64,000 bases of DNA from positions 4,189,901-4,253,900 of the forward strand of contig NC_079364.1 in the NCBI RefSeq assembly GCF_021018895.1. The letters run 5' to 3'. This stretch comes from Seriola aureovittata. Its lineage: Eukaryota; Chordata; Actinopteri; Carangiformes; Carangidae. The notes beneath the pieces were generated by a model that worked only from the letters and a program-made list of their open reading frames with translations, was not told the DNA's origin and searched no databases. Both the position numbers and the translations under genes were made by a program. This document shows, piece after piece, positions 11,773 to 24,947 of the stretch (its first letter is position 1; the number at the start of each line of letters is the position of its first letter).

Positions 11773-11797
11773 ATACACATCATCTGTGGGTTCTTAC

Positions 11798-11894
11798 CTT
11801 AAACAGGCCATGCTTGTGGCTGTGCTGGCCTAGCCACACTCCACTGCCTGGGGTGAGCTCCATCTGAGGAGGGTCTATCACCCGCTCGTAAATC
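11798..11894 (-). CDS. nell1: nell1 exon ~5: TSPN domain, C-terminal strands
   Basis: This exon is 97 nt: 1 nt completing Arg, then 32 codons. The translation begins IYERVIDPPQMEL and ends VWLGQHSHKHGLFK, matching the NELL1 segment that I recall as IYERVIDPP...LWLGQRNQKHGLFK. The WLGQ motif is conserved in thrombospondin-type N domains. The middle (QMELTPGSG) is the least conserved part, as expected for a loop. The acceptor is ttgttggcag and the donor is AAG/gtaaga, close to consensus, so the following intron is phase 0. A 37-bp CA repeat (in gene sense) begins 27 nt into that intron, close enough to affect splicing of this exon. Confidence 0.97.
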
Positions 11895-14800
11895 CTGCCA
11901 ACAACAAATCAGAAGAGAATGTTTGGTTATGATAACGACACACACACAAACATGTGTCTCTTTTTGTCCTGCGCTGGCAGGAACACTGATCCAATACAGC
12001 TGAATAGCAGAGGAAATCCAACAGACTGTGTGCATGTCCGCTCCCTCACTCCCTCTCGCCCTCTCTCTCCCTTCATGGAAAACAGAGAGTGTAGGGCAGA
12101 GGCTTTTCTCCTCAAGCATGACAGCCAGTCTCGCCTCACGGCTCTCTAACATGGTATTGATATCTAGACCTGAGATGCAGGCTGGATTAACCATCCAACT
12201 CCTGACACAGACACAAACAGACTTTGGCATTATCAAGGCAAACAAACCTCAGCGTCATTCACCATTTTTTCCTGCGCTGAGGTGGGCTTAACAATGCCAG
12301 CGAGCTCCCATGAGGATGTCACAGAACAATTTGTCAGGTTTTGCCCTCCTCCTCCTCCTCCTCCTATTCTTCATGCAAGAACTCATGCCTCCTGCTTGCA
12401 GGGACGCACTCGGAGTGGCAAGCAGATTTCTCTCTCTTTCACCTTTCACTGAAAGGGCATTGCAGTAATTTAGTGCTTGTTTTGATCTCTGTGACAGAGG
12501 AATTGCAATAATGACTTCAACAACGTTGTAGGCTTTACTTAAAAAAAAAAAAGTAAAAAAAGTTATAGTCACTATGTTCAGGAGTCTTCAGAGTGAAGAG
12601 GAGTCGTCATCATCATCATGCAAAGTAAAACTTCCTCTTATTAGTGGTGGGGGTTATTTCCCAAACAGAGTACAGGACAGAGAGTGAGGTTTGTGAGCCA
12701 GAAAAGGTCAGCAGCTGAGCAGGTGATCAGTCTTGATATATGACTGTACCAATCGGCCGCACATAAATCACATTCATTTTTCTGCTTTTGGCTAATACTT
12801 AAAGCTCCATTAAGCTTATTTGTGCTATTAACATTGAGTGAAATGACTCACTGTAATGTCAAAAGATCGCTGGTGCTGCTAATCCCTGCAGCGCTGAAGC
12901 TTTCAAAAAGGTTTTCCCTCAGCTTTTGGTTTTGATTTGACTGAACATATGGTCGACTATAAGGGCTCTCACTAACCCACCCACCATATATAGAAGCAAG
13001 TTACTTAACCTGCACAAAAGGGAGAGGGAGCAATTAGCAGGAAAACATCACAGTGGTGTTTCTCTCAGAAGCTAGCAAATCATGACTATAATGGCTGTTA
13101 ACATTCAATTAACATTTCACACTAATGGAAAGAGAGTGGGCTCCATTGGGATGCCATTTTTACTCCACATGTGAAATACATGAAGTGGGCGCTTGCTAAC
13201 ATGTTAGCCATAAGAGCTATATGATATATATTACATACAGTTCTGGGATGTGTTTTCTGATTTCAAGTAGTCAAGCATTACTTTTGTCAAATTGAATGCA
13301 CTTTTAAATGTTAAATGCTGTGTGTCGTCCTGAATATGAATTTAACACAATACAAGATTGATTGATACATCACTTTGCAAATTATACTCTTCTGACCTGT
13401 GTGCATCAAAGTAAACACATTTAGAAACTACACATGGTGGATCTTTTTAATCCTAAAAAGAAACGATTTTTCCTCCAGCGAGAGAATGAATCAATTACTC
13501 AACAGCAGCAGTTTGTCATCTAAATATATGAATCACAGTCAGAGTCTCTTTTATGTCAGTAAATGCTTACAAAGGAGAAGCACGATGCCACACCTTTCTA
13601 ATTATAGGGCATTTATTTATACGCATGCATCTTCTAAATAATGCATCTTAATTCTTGGATCTGCAACTTTGTGCATATGTTATTCTGTGCACATATTTCG
13701 TGCTTGTTCATTCTGATGTGCAAGTGCTGCAGTGCCTCAATGCTGTTTATGCTGTACCTTTCTTATTTCCCACCTGCTGAGAGAGCTGTCACTGCGGTAG
13801 AGAATGTAGAGGTCATGAGAATATGCTCTGTTTTGTGCCCCCCCGCCCAAAAAACCTTTCCATCTTCCCTTCCTTCACCTTCCTCTCTTGCCAGCGGCTC
13901 AGTGGCGGTGAAGAGTGGGAGTTTCACAGAGGGGAAACACTGGAGAGAGCGGCTATCATGGCGATGATGCCAATTAGAATAGTGATGTGCTCACGGGCAT
14001 ATTTGCATGCTCTGACACCACAAGCTGCACCCATCAACAGCCAATTATATGGGACATCCACCAGTCACCACTGTATACTGTGATTAACAGTCCTCTTCTA
14101 TCACCATGGTGCAGGATTCAATGAGCTACACTTTACAACCCAGAGAATAAAAGAGTGAATGTGAATAGATGTAATTAATGTGTTGGCAACATTTTACATT
14201 CATTAATAAAACATTTTATCACAAACCATAGTGGTATTTAGTCAAGCAGGTGGCTTTGGTTTTTTTTTATCCAGGTTTTGAAATTTTCTACCTCCACCCA
14301 AATACATGTAGATGTATATGAACATGTAGATGAACAGAGGTAGTTTTTTTTTTTTCTTTTTTTGGAAGTAAGGTGAACTGAACCTTTAAAGTTATGGAGA
14401 CAAGAAATCCAACTGTATTTTTGATCATATCTAAGGTTGGCTTGTTTTGGCAATAGGCATTGACTATATTTACATTCAGTAATTACCTCTGTTTTAAGTC
14501 TGCCATTCGTTAATTGCATTCAGATTGCCAACCTGTGCATGAGGGGATTCACAGGGAATGATGCAGCATGTAATCCATCGTGACTGATTGTGATTTTAAC
14601 TCCCTGACATCGGCCCCGCTGTTCACTGCTCGCTCTGCCGCCGCCTCGTCGGAGCTGTACGTTGTATTCCTACAGCTGCTAGTTAAACATTAAAAGCATT
14701 CAACAAACTCCTCAGCAAGGTATCCAACCCCACCATGCCCTACTGCTGTGTGCTGCGAGTGGCGTGAAATGAGACTGCAGTTTGCAACTGTTGACTGATG

Positions 14801-16309
14801 TCTTTATTAACACGACACGAGTTTGTTTGGCTGCTTTGAAAATACCAGTTGCTCTTCTGTTGTATTTCTGACAAAGCACCAAAGCATTCTGGGACCTGTT
14901 GTATTTAATCACACTCGCTGTCACGCCCAGTAACCATGGGAGTCACCAAATCAACCAGGACTGAAATCTTAAGCATTGTAACTTTAATGTGGGATTAGCA
15001 GTGGTGCGGTGCTTTGCCAAATCCCTTTAGTATCTTCTGCACATTAGCAAAAGAATGCTAATCAATAAAAGCTTGTTGGACATGGAGTGGCTTGCAGGGG
15101 AATACATGATACACTCGAGTTACATGAACCAGACCCATCACTTCATCCATAACCGGTAAAATAGGGCAGCGCTGCTCCACTTTCACACTGCTCCTCTTAA
15201 CCTTTATCAGTGTCTGTGCGGATATGAGTGAGACAGAGAGAAACCCACATCTCGACACAAAAGAAAAAGTCAGGCAGGCGCGGAGCGACTCGGCCATCAT
15301 TCATGTGAATGGCAAAGCTGAGGCAAAGAGAAAGCCCTGAGATGTGGGAAGTGCCGCATTGTCGTCCAGCTGGAGCCGAGAATGCGCTATACGGTGGAGA
15401 CTGTATAAATCCACATCTGAACACATATTTTGTTGACAGTCCTACTTCAATGAGCTGCCAGGCCGCCTAGTTTCCACTGACTTACCGGCCGAATTGAATA
15501 AACTACATGTAATCTTGGGCAGTCAGGATTTCAGCTATATTGGCTGGCTGTTTCCTAAGTTTGTCTTTAAGCCGCCGATAAGAGCAAATAAAAAGACAAA
15601 ATAAACACTAAATAAAGCCACAAACACTATCAAAAGCCCTGTCCAGAAAATTCCAAAAACTAACAGCTTTCTTCTTCAAAAGTGAGACACAATATTTAGG
15701 TCTTTGGCAGCCTTCAAGGCTCCCCTTCAAAAGAACAATCTCAATCACAGCCTTCATTATTTGCTCTGCCAATATCAGTCGGCCACACTAAACTCCAGAC
15801 CACTTCCAATTTTCCACTAGTTGAGCTTGAGACATTTTCTGTCATGTTTGTGTCTTTCCTTTGCCAGAGATATGAAGTCAGAAATCAGGGAGTCAAAGTC
15901 CCTTTTGAATCACTTGCTTCACTGTGGGACAAAATTCTCAAAGCTCTCCATTAATCCACTGCCAAAAGCAAGCTGGGATATGTCACGTCACTGAAAGCGG
16001 GAGGGAGATTACTGGTTACTGTGGTATTTTGGGCAGGAGGTTAAAAAAAAAAATCTGTATCACCTTCTGAAAAATGCTTCAAAGGTGTGTGTGTGTGTAA
16101 ATGGGGTTGGTGTTTGATGGCCCTTTATCAAATCTGTCAGAGAAGAATCAACTTATGATACATCGGCGTCCGGGAATGTTTCCTGACTAGCCCTGACGCT
16201 TGCTGACAACAGGAAACAAAAAGGATTTAATTTAATAATAATTTTCATGAAATGTAAATAATTCCTGACCAACCCCTTTTAAAAATTGCTGCTGCCTGTG
16301 TGTGGACGG

Positions 16310-16350
16310 GTGTGTGGGTGTGTGTGTGTGTGTATGTGTGTGTGTGTGTG
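16310..16350. repeat. (TG)n microsatellite, imperfect
   Basis: TG run broken by GGG and TATG interruptions, intron 4. Confidence 0.92.
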
Positions 16351-19300
16351 GTGCTGGGTAACGTCCTCTTGTATACAAGCCTAGTCAGTCTGAATCCCTG
16401 CAAAAGAAAAATGTGTCCATTACATGTCTCAGTAACTCATTTCAGCGTGTGCTTATTTAATAAAGCAATTCCAGTTTCCTTTCATAGTGATCGTCGCTTC
16501 GTCTGACAGCGCAGCCAGCAGCCGCGCAGAGGAGGTACTCTGAAGAGCATATCTTAATTAGCAGCGACATAATGAAGAATACGTATGTGCCGGTGAGAAG
16601 TGGTATGTGACAGTTTCTAAGTGCCACAAGCTGGTGTTGTGTCAAGGTCTGTTGATATGCGTTTCCCCTTCCTAACCTGAGCGTATCCTTCGTGACATAC
16701 CAGCCACAGTCAGAACGGTTATAGTATCTGAAAACTGAAAAATCTATTCTCAAATTGACTTCGATTTAGCGGTTTAACAAAGTTTAAAAGTAGTATTATA
16801 ATTAAGACCCGAAATATTATATTTAACAACTAAAACTCAAAGAGCTGAAGCTATTTAAGAACTAAAACTCATCAAAAAGTTTAATCAGATTGAAAACCTG
16901 TTTCCCAAGTGACTAAATGACTGAATATAACATTAGCATTGTGCTTTACTGCTTTGTTCAAAAAAACTAAAAGAGATAACAGGTTGTCAAAAAGATTCGG
17001 AAGACTCTGTGCTAAAAGTAGCTTGTCAAAATGTTTTGATCGTTTCGTTTTTGTGTTGATTTGTGGCTTTACCAGTCTTTCCTGTTTTATCCACAATCCA
17101 AAAAGGTGCAGCTACAGGAACATGATGGCATGACGAGCATATTGCTCTTCAGTGGACTCTGTTCCTCTAATTATAGTATAAACTGCATCACTATTGAAAC
17201 TGTTATATTATTGTTCCCCCAGATTTTGAATTTTAATAAATGTTATCATGACATCATCTATATTCTGTTTGTATTTGTAATTCAATAACAAATTAGTCTA
17301 ATAAACAATTTTTTAAAAGTTTTTATAAATCAATCGACTTAACTCAACTAATATCTGACTGATACCAGTTCCTACTGTAACCCGTCTGTCCAAAGTGCTG
17401 CCACTGTTCACCAATCACCAATGTTGCCTCAATTACATATTCTATTAACATAGTAATAAAGCATATTTTATATTAACTATTTAATTTGTTTCCCAAACAG
17501 TATCTGCTCACGACAGCGATTTCATGGGAAAAGATCAGTGTCTTGGTTGAATATCGAAAAAAGTCAACCGGTAAAGTCAAGAGGACTGAAACCGCAGTCT
17601 TTTCCTGACTTTAACCAAACTTCTTCTTCTTTTCACCAAGGTATTTTTGTGACATAAGCCGATCCTCCTGCAGGATGTAGGTGCTGCACTCTCTACACCT
17701 GGCAGCCGTCACCAACCACCCGCTCTGACTCCTATGCTGTACAAGAACGCAGAATTTCGCCAAGAGGAAGAAACATTGGCGTGGATCGGCACAAGAATTA
17801 TGTTTCCTCCAAAACATACTGGTAAAGAATATTTAGTGTATCAGCATCATTTCTAGGAGACAGTGTGGCTTGAATTAACTCTTTTAAAAAAGTTTTCCTC
17901 CTTCTCTTTTATGTCCTAACATTTTGGGGGAAAGTTTCTCTTTTTTTTGTTTGTCCTCTTGAAGAGTTCAGGCTGTGTCAGGAACTGTGAAGCCCCTTGA
18001 GATGCTTCGGTTGATTTCAAGCTGTAAAAATAAACATCAGTTGACTTAACTTCTGTTTCAGTGGATTCCCGCAGTAAATGGCAACATCATACGGCCTTTT
18101 CAACTGAGCCAGCTGAGCCTAGACATTCATCATGATACCACTCCAGAGTATAGGCGCAGTGCACGAGCCAAAACACACAATACTCCACACTGGACGCGGA
18201 GAGAAGATGTATTGTGAACAAAATGTACACAAATTACCACGAGACTACCTTTCCTTTGTGAATACAAATTATGCTCTAGCAATTCTAATGTGCTCATAAT
18301 AATTAGGATGATTCTCAGTTACAGTCCATTTGCTGAGACTGGATATGAATTCCAGCTCATTTACATGTGAATCTCTACTCTGCTGTACAGGGAAAAAAAA
18401 ACTACCCATCAGCACTTTCCTTATGCCAACACACTGTATATTCCGTTGTTATTCTTCTAATTGGATTTTTGTACCTAGAGATGAAAAGGCTGTAACAGAC
18501 ATGAATCATCTATACTACAGTGAGCACACACCAGCTCAGGGAAATTTGCACCAAGGGACCGGTGCTTTATGAGTTTAACTGAAAAAAAAAAAAAAAGCTT
18601 CATCCACCTACAAGTCAAAAGCACAACTCTCTTCCACTTTCATCCTCGGTGTTAGGGATGTTAGTGAACAAATCACGAGAGATAGCAAATGAGCCTGCCA
18701 TCACATGGGAATGTCTCTTAGTAACACCTCTCTGACAGCGGCAGCGGCAAAAAATAAATAAAAAAATCAACAGCAGTGTCGAGCCCTTTATAAGCATTAC
18801 AGCTGTTCAAGTGTTGAGAAGAATCAGAGTGCATCAGACAACATGCATGGTGGTTCCCAGTGTTTCACAGACAAATGCGTACATGTGTGACATGTCAGAT
18901 GCTGCTACAGAGACAACATGTTGACGCAGCAAACAGGAGCTTAAAAACAATTTAGAGCACTCTCTATATATCTCTGCTCTGTCCTTGTCTGCTTTTATAT
19001 GTAACTGTTCACTGCCTCTATTTATTTTATTCATTTATTTATTTATGTATTTGAAGGACTTGGTTTGAAAAATGCTACAGAAATACAGGTGTTCTTACTC
19101 ACATTTTCCTTTATGACAGAAGAGAAAAGTTAAAGGAATGGAAAAGGGAGAAAGGAAAAAAGGAAAGGAAAGAGGAGAAAGGAAGGCATACTTTTGAAGA
19201 TCCGCGGTAGTGTTGTATTTTTTCTTGACCTTGAAAATCAAAAGTAGAGGTGAAAACGGGTGGAAGGTTCATTCAAATGGGGCAACGTAAAGTGAACTGT

Positions 19301-19445
19301 TGGTGGTTTTTGGGGAAACTGGCTCTTACGCTGAGGTACAGACGTCTCGGAACCACATCTGTTTCTGACTTGAACCGATACGGACACGCGGACATACACA
19401 CAGGTGACAAATTAAAGGATAATAAATTAGTGAAGTTCCTCGGTA

Positions 19446-19916
19446 GAGCTGAAACAATTAGTTGATTAAGCTATCGGTGGAACGACAGAAAGTTAATCTG
19501 CAAATATTTGAGAAACCGATTAATCCTTCAAGCAAATATTACCTATAACTTTACCTTGTTTTCTGCTTCTCTTTGGCTTATGTAACAGAAAACTGAAAAC
19601 CTTGAGCTTCAGGAAACTGTGACACAAAGAAGCAGAGTATCATGTTTGTTTTTACTTGAAGAGCTCATTAACCACGTATAAGCAATATTTAATTGTTTTT
19701 CAAAGTCCATAGTTTATTAGGGTTAAAAGAAGCTTCATATATTAATGTCTCTGTCTGATGAAGGTCTAAACACCAATATTTCATCAATGAAGTGAGTACA
19801 AGTGCAAAGGATTCTTTCTTTCTTTACACAATCAATTAATTGATTGATTGTTCAGTCAATAAATCAAGAACATAATTGCTATATTAATCAATACTAAAAA
19901 TAAATGTTAGCTGCAT
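19446..19916. mobile_element. AT-rich dispersed repeat with inverted ends, near full length
   Basis: The left end reads agctgaaacaattagttgat. The right end, reverse complemented, begins gatgcagctaacatttattt, giving a degenerate terminal inverted repeat. The interior has runs of attaattgattgattg. It resembles a non-coding family, abundant in teleosts, whose consensus starts 'GCAACTAA' and ends in its complement. Other copies in this window: 22985, 29868, 36231, 55922, 62235 and 63591. Confidence 0.6.
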
Positions 19917-22900
19917 CTCTCCTCCTCAGTGGTATGAAGATGACGAATTGGTTTGAGGAGGTGGAATAATGCTGTGCTGGTGCTTCTCCTCAGACGCTCG
20001 TCTTCTCTCGACTTCAGTGGAAGCACTACTGTATATTCCGGCGGCTGTCACCGCAGCTCTGCGGTATCTTCTTCTGAAAGGGCATCTGTCAGTCTCTCTC
20101 ATACTCCTTTAGTGCTGCGGATGAATCAAACTGTACCAGCTCCACTCAAACTGGAGCTCTGCCACCCACAGTGGTTGAAAGACATCGGCATTATGCTCCG
20201 CGATGGCAGAGCTGCGATTTTGAGTCAATACTCGTATTCGATGTTAAATCTGGTCTGAGTTGTCTTCCAGTAGAAAATGAAAGATGCAGAATGCCTAATA
20301 GATGAAATATGGGCAAGATGTTTTTTTTTGTTTTTTTTAATTAAACATGTGTTTTTAAACATTATGGAAATACATGATGCAAAAAGTAAAAGTAAAACTA
20401 ACTGAAGAGAAGTAGAGCAGAGTACCATTGAAAAAGGCAAGGAAACTACTGCCTGAAACTAGAGCATATCCTAATAAGATGGCAGATGTATCATGTTTAA
20501 TGGATAAAATGACCCAAATTCCTTTACCCCCAGCTTGGCACAGGGGATAATACTGGTTTTACCTACAGTATGTAGATGAAGATAGAGTCTAATCTGGCTT
20601 TGTCACCCAATTCCCAAAGGCACTGCATGCCTGCTTCCTCTCTGTCTCAGAAATCTGTAATTACTTCACCTCAACACTGACCTTATCTGTTGGTAGAGGC
20701 TCCTGTCCTTTTCTGATAAGACACAACTACTGTAGCTGCAGATACATACCGGGGGAAGAAAAAAGAAAAAAAGAGATGGAGAGGCTGGTGAGGTGTTTAA
20801 GTAGGCTTATGTATGTGTGTGTCTGTCCCCTGGGTCTCCTTGGAGCAGGGAGCTCCTCCTGTCCTCCTTCCCCTCGCTGCCACCAGGGGCCCAGGCTGGG
20901 GCGTCTGCCCACAGGAGGTGGGTTGGAAGCTGCTGAGTTTGATGCAGGGAGGCTACAGTAATGACACACTCCATCACACCTGACACCAGACAGCAGTGAA
21001 CCCCAGACACAAGAAGGCTGCTAGGGAGGACTAACAGCCTCAAATCCGCTCCTTAAAAACAAAGTCAGATACTTGAGCAGCAGGATGATGGAGGCTCGGG
21101 TTGGGCTAATGAAGACGGAGAGCTGACACAGTGCTTCTCTCACAGACCCTGACCCGGGCACGCAGATACGTTCATCACACAACAAGATCATTAGGAAACT
21201 TTCTCTGACCAAGTCTGACAGTAATAATTTGCTAAATCAGAGCAGGAATATTGTGTCGATACACATTATCCAGGGAGTCCCTTCTCATAAGCCAACACAT
21301 ACTGGCACTGAACGTTCAAAAACATTGTTATTTAACTTAATCCAGAGTCTTACAGAATGATCCAATTTTAATTCTCTGTTTAGTGACAGTGTTGCATCCC
21401 CCGATCGGTCTCTCCCCGAATCCTGGCTGTCTTTTGTGCATACTATCAAAGGCAGAAAGAGCCCAAAAATTATCAAACAAAAGAAGAAAAAAAATACTGT
21501 GGTGATCACATGGTGATTAACTGTCAATCAGTTCATGCCTTGAATAAATTCCAGTTGATGATAGCAACTTACAGGCTTGAAACACTGATTGAAAATCCCA
21601 GTCGGACGGTGGAGGTTTGCCTGTGCAGTCTTACTCACATGAGGAGCACATTACAGAAAATCAATTGGGGAAAAAAAGACTTTACCACCACCATTCATTG
21701 ACATTTAAAATTTTCCCTCATTAGGCTGCCTAAGGCAGAAGGAGTAATTATTCGCAGAGGCCTGTATGAGCTACTGCACTGGAACCACAGCAACCAATTG
21801 ATCTCAACGTGGGTTATTCTGCTGGAGTTGCCCCATTGATTAGAGACCCAAGGGCCACATATAATTTCCTTTGTGCTCTCAATGCGTTCGGTGTCCTGCG
21901 CGGTTGTGACAATACAACCACCCAGTCAAACAAGAGGAGCTTTCTGGTCAGAGATAGCGGCTGAATCTTGAGCCCAGCGCTCGCCAAGAACCAGGGAAAA
22001 GGTTTCAAGGTTACAGACAGCATCATGTGGAAGTATTAACCTGATTTCAACTCATTATCATTCTTCGTGCAGCGCCCTCCTCTTAGCTGGCGCGTCAATG
22101 ATCAGGTAATGAAGTAATGAATGCTTGCTGCTCTGCTGAGCAGAGCTGGCACTGCCCTTCAGACGAAATTAAAACGTTACACCTGAGTTGCTCATTTGGA
22201 GTAACATTTTTAGTTCTTCATGCATGGCTTAGCAAAGACTTAAATCTACCCATGCATATCACTACTACTAATCTTACAACATATACATTAAACCTTAAGA
22301 AACATTAGCAAAGAACTATGAACTGCAAAAGACTAAGAGGGGCCAATGGACAGAAAACAGTATTAACAACTCTATCATTAATCTAATGTTCCATTCCAGT
22401 GTAACAGCCTTGTTCTTGTCCTAATGATAGTTTTGGCCAGTCTGATGAGCTGCTTAGCAGGTAAGAAAAAAAAGGGGGGGGAACATACCTTCCAGCTCAC
22501 TGGCCTCTTTAATGAGCAAAGCAGAATGTCATTTTCTGCCTGCTGGTCACAAAAGCTGTGCAAGTCATATCATTATGAGATCTTTAAGGTGGAGAGCTGC
22601 CGACATCTCCCCTCCTTCATTAGCCGAGTGTGAGCCATCAGTCCACTTCTTGACATAGGTCCACACATTAACAACTTTGTGGGAAGCACAATGGTCAAAA
22701 GAAAAAAAAAAAAGAGCAGAAAGGACAAAAAAGAAACGAATACAAGTCCCCGCAAAGAACGGATTAGATGGAGAAGAGAGCTAGAAACAGGGAGTCTGAC
22801 ATTGAAATGTCACGGTTGACAGTATTCAGCCATAACGAAAGCCTTACCCTTCATGTAACCTTAAACAAACCCCAATCCAACACCAGTCTTACCAACCTTA

Positions 22901-22984
22901 CCCAAACTTCGATTATTAACAAACTGCTTTCATGGTTCACATTATGTGAATTATATGATTATATGATTATTATTATTATGGACT

Positions 22985-23160
22985 GCATCTAATGATTATT
23001 TTCAGTATCCATTGATAGCTCAAAACAGAGGAAAGGCTGAAAACCCTAAAATTAGAGAAGCAGGAAGCAGAGGATGTTTGGTATTTTGCTTGAAAATTAA
23101 TACGACAATTTATTGATTATTACAATTGTAATTAATTATTTTTGTTGGATAAAATTAGCG
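22985..23160. mobile_element. GCAACTAA-type AT-rich repeat, degenerate fragment
   Basis: The sequence ctaatgattattttcagtat followed by ttgatagctcaaa, and later tttattgattattacaattg, fits the inverted-end pattern of the family seen at 19446. It is much decayed. Confidence 0.45.
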
Positions 23161-24289
23161 CTCAAAATGCAAACGTAATTTAACAGGTAAAAAGTCTAAT
23201 TCATTTGTTTTTCACATAATCTGCAACATAACAACAAAATATGATCTGTTCGGAGTTTGTGCCCATTTCACAACATTTAATCTGATTCTGTGTTGCAACA
23301 GAAATCAACACTGATAGTCAGCTGTTTTGAAGATTTAATTAGGACATCATTCAAAAACCATCATGAGACCGAAAGACAGAGAGAGAGAGAGAGAGAAAGA
23401 GGATCAAAGGGGCGTCAGAGAGGTAAAGCATTTGAAAGAGATTTTTTTAAACCAAGTCTTCACACTATAACTGAAACACAGACAGCTGCAGTGTGATTTG
23501 TCAAGAAAAAAAAACAATAGCCGGTGGCAGTTTATTCCTAATTAAATCAATAATAACCCCTCTTTCAGCCACAACAGCAGCCCCGTTTAGGCCGTAACTA
23601 CACCTTAAACATTTATGTACATGGATGATTTATAGGCCAAATGAGATGAATAATGTAGACCAGGCCACATTGTTAGCCAGGCATCTGGTTAATTCAGGCC
23701 ACGTAAACGCCTCTTCATTATGATGTCCTCATGCTGTTCAAGCATCTGCTCCTCTCACTGTTGCTGAACCGAGCATCCACCGGCCTCCATCAGTCATTAT
23801 ACAACAGGTAGTTTCAAACAAACCGTCCGATTGGTCGCATACGCTCTTAACTAATGTTAATAATTCCAAACACGTTACGTAGAGGCAACATTGGATGATG
23901 CAGCTTGGCACAATTCTCTGGTCTTAACTGGTCTAATTAGGCATTACATTTCAAATTGCCAGAGGGAATATCAGTTCTGCTTTGGATCAAATTCGGCATC
24001 TTGTTGCTGTGTGGCCCAAAGGTTGCAGATTTAACTTGACTTTTCATCTTACGCTGCACACGTTATTACTTTGGAGAATTGTACTGCGATCCATGAAAAC
24101 AGGAAGAAATGTTGATCAAACCTCATAACACAATATAAAAGCACTGGACAAAAAGAACAGCTTAATGATTTTACCATTCTCGCAGCCTGCAGTGGGACTA
24201 AAAGTGCTACAGGAAAGGTCAAAGGTTCATTACAATCAAAAGGGAGTAAATTAATATGCCTGGCAAATACTACCCACAGTACCTTTCAG

Positions 24290-24947
24290 CATTTCTTGGT
24301 TTGACCTGTTGGTGGCGCTACAGGGAAAGTTTTAGTTTAGTTTCCGGGGGCACTGTATTTGTCATGAGCCAAAGTCTGAAACTTTGAAATGAACATTTCA
24401 ACACATTGAAACTAAAACTACAAGACACCAGCCATGCTGCCACCTCTGTGAGGCTGTAATCAGGCACAGTGGTTGTTTGAGCCATATGCTACCATGCTTA
24501 CATTTAGCATTAATGTTAAAGCAGTAATGTTTACCATGGTCACCATCATAGTTTAGTCAATCTGACGTAGTTAGTTTTGCGGGTATTTGGTCATAAAAAC
24601 TGATGGTGGCAAGTGAGGGGACTCACCCAGCTGTTCAGATTCACTTTAAGAGGTGCAAGAATGTCTTTACTGAATTTCATGCCAATTCATCCCAAAGTTT
24701 TGAGACATTTCCCCTTGAAACCATAAATGTCTACTCATGGTGGCACCAGATGTAAAGTCAAGTGATTACCAGAGTCAGTAGGATACATCTTCTGGATGCC
24801 ATGAATGGTCTGCACAAAATTTCATGGCAATCCATCCACTAGTTGTCGAGATATTTCACTCTGGACAACAGTGGTTGGACTGACCTGCTAACTAACTGAC
24901 AGGCCAACAGAGTAAACAGTAGAGCCATCCTGTTATTATGGCTAAAA
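24290..24947 (+). mobile_element. Dispersed teleost repeat with 'tggtggcgcta' and 'agatatttca' blocks
   Basis: Recognisable blocks are tggtggcgctacagggaaag, aaatttcatggcaatccatc, agttgtcgagatatttcact and the terminal gagccatcctgttattatgg. These belong to a repeat that I know as widespread in teleost genomic sequence. It has no ORF. A more decayed copy in the opposite orientation is at 52612-52870, and the terminal ~55 bp of another is at 4856-4912. Confidence 0.65.

Larger units (their letters stand above)
4762..11797 (-). other. nell1: nell1 intron ~5 (7036 bp)
   Basis: This phase-0 intron contains a composite of two dispersed repeats (4856-5165), a GA tract (6044-6097), a GT tract (7409-7477), a solo end of the 1414 element (7071-7150), a full copy of a dispersed repeat (9446-9878) and a Tc1-like transposase relic (10192-10376). 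The rest (5170-6040, 6100-7070, 7480-9050, 10380-11730) shows no feature I can name. Confidence 0.85.

Noticed and set aside
13823..14083. Plus-strand exon beginning after ccttcctctcttgccag near 13894
   Set aside because: The acceptor is excellent but no donor follows in frame and the peptide is not recognisable; pyrimidine-rich introns give such sites by chance.
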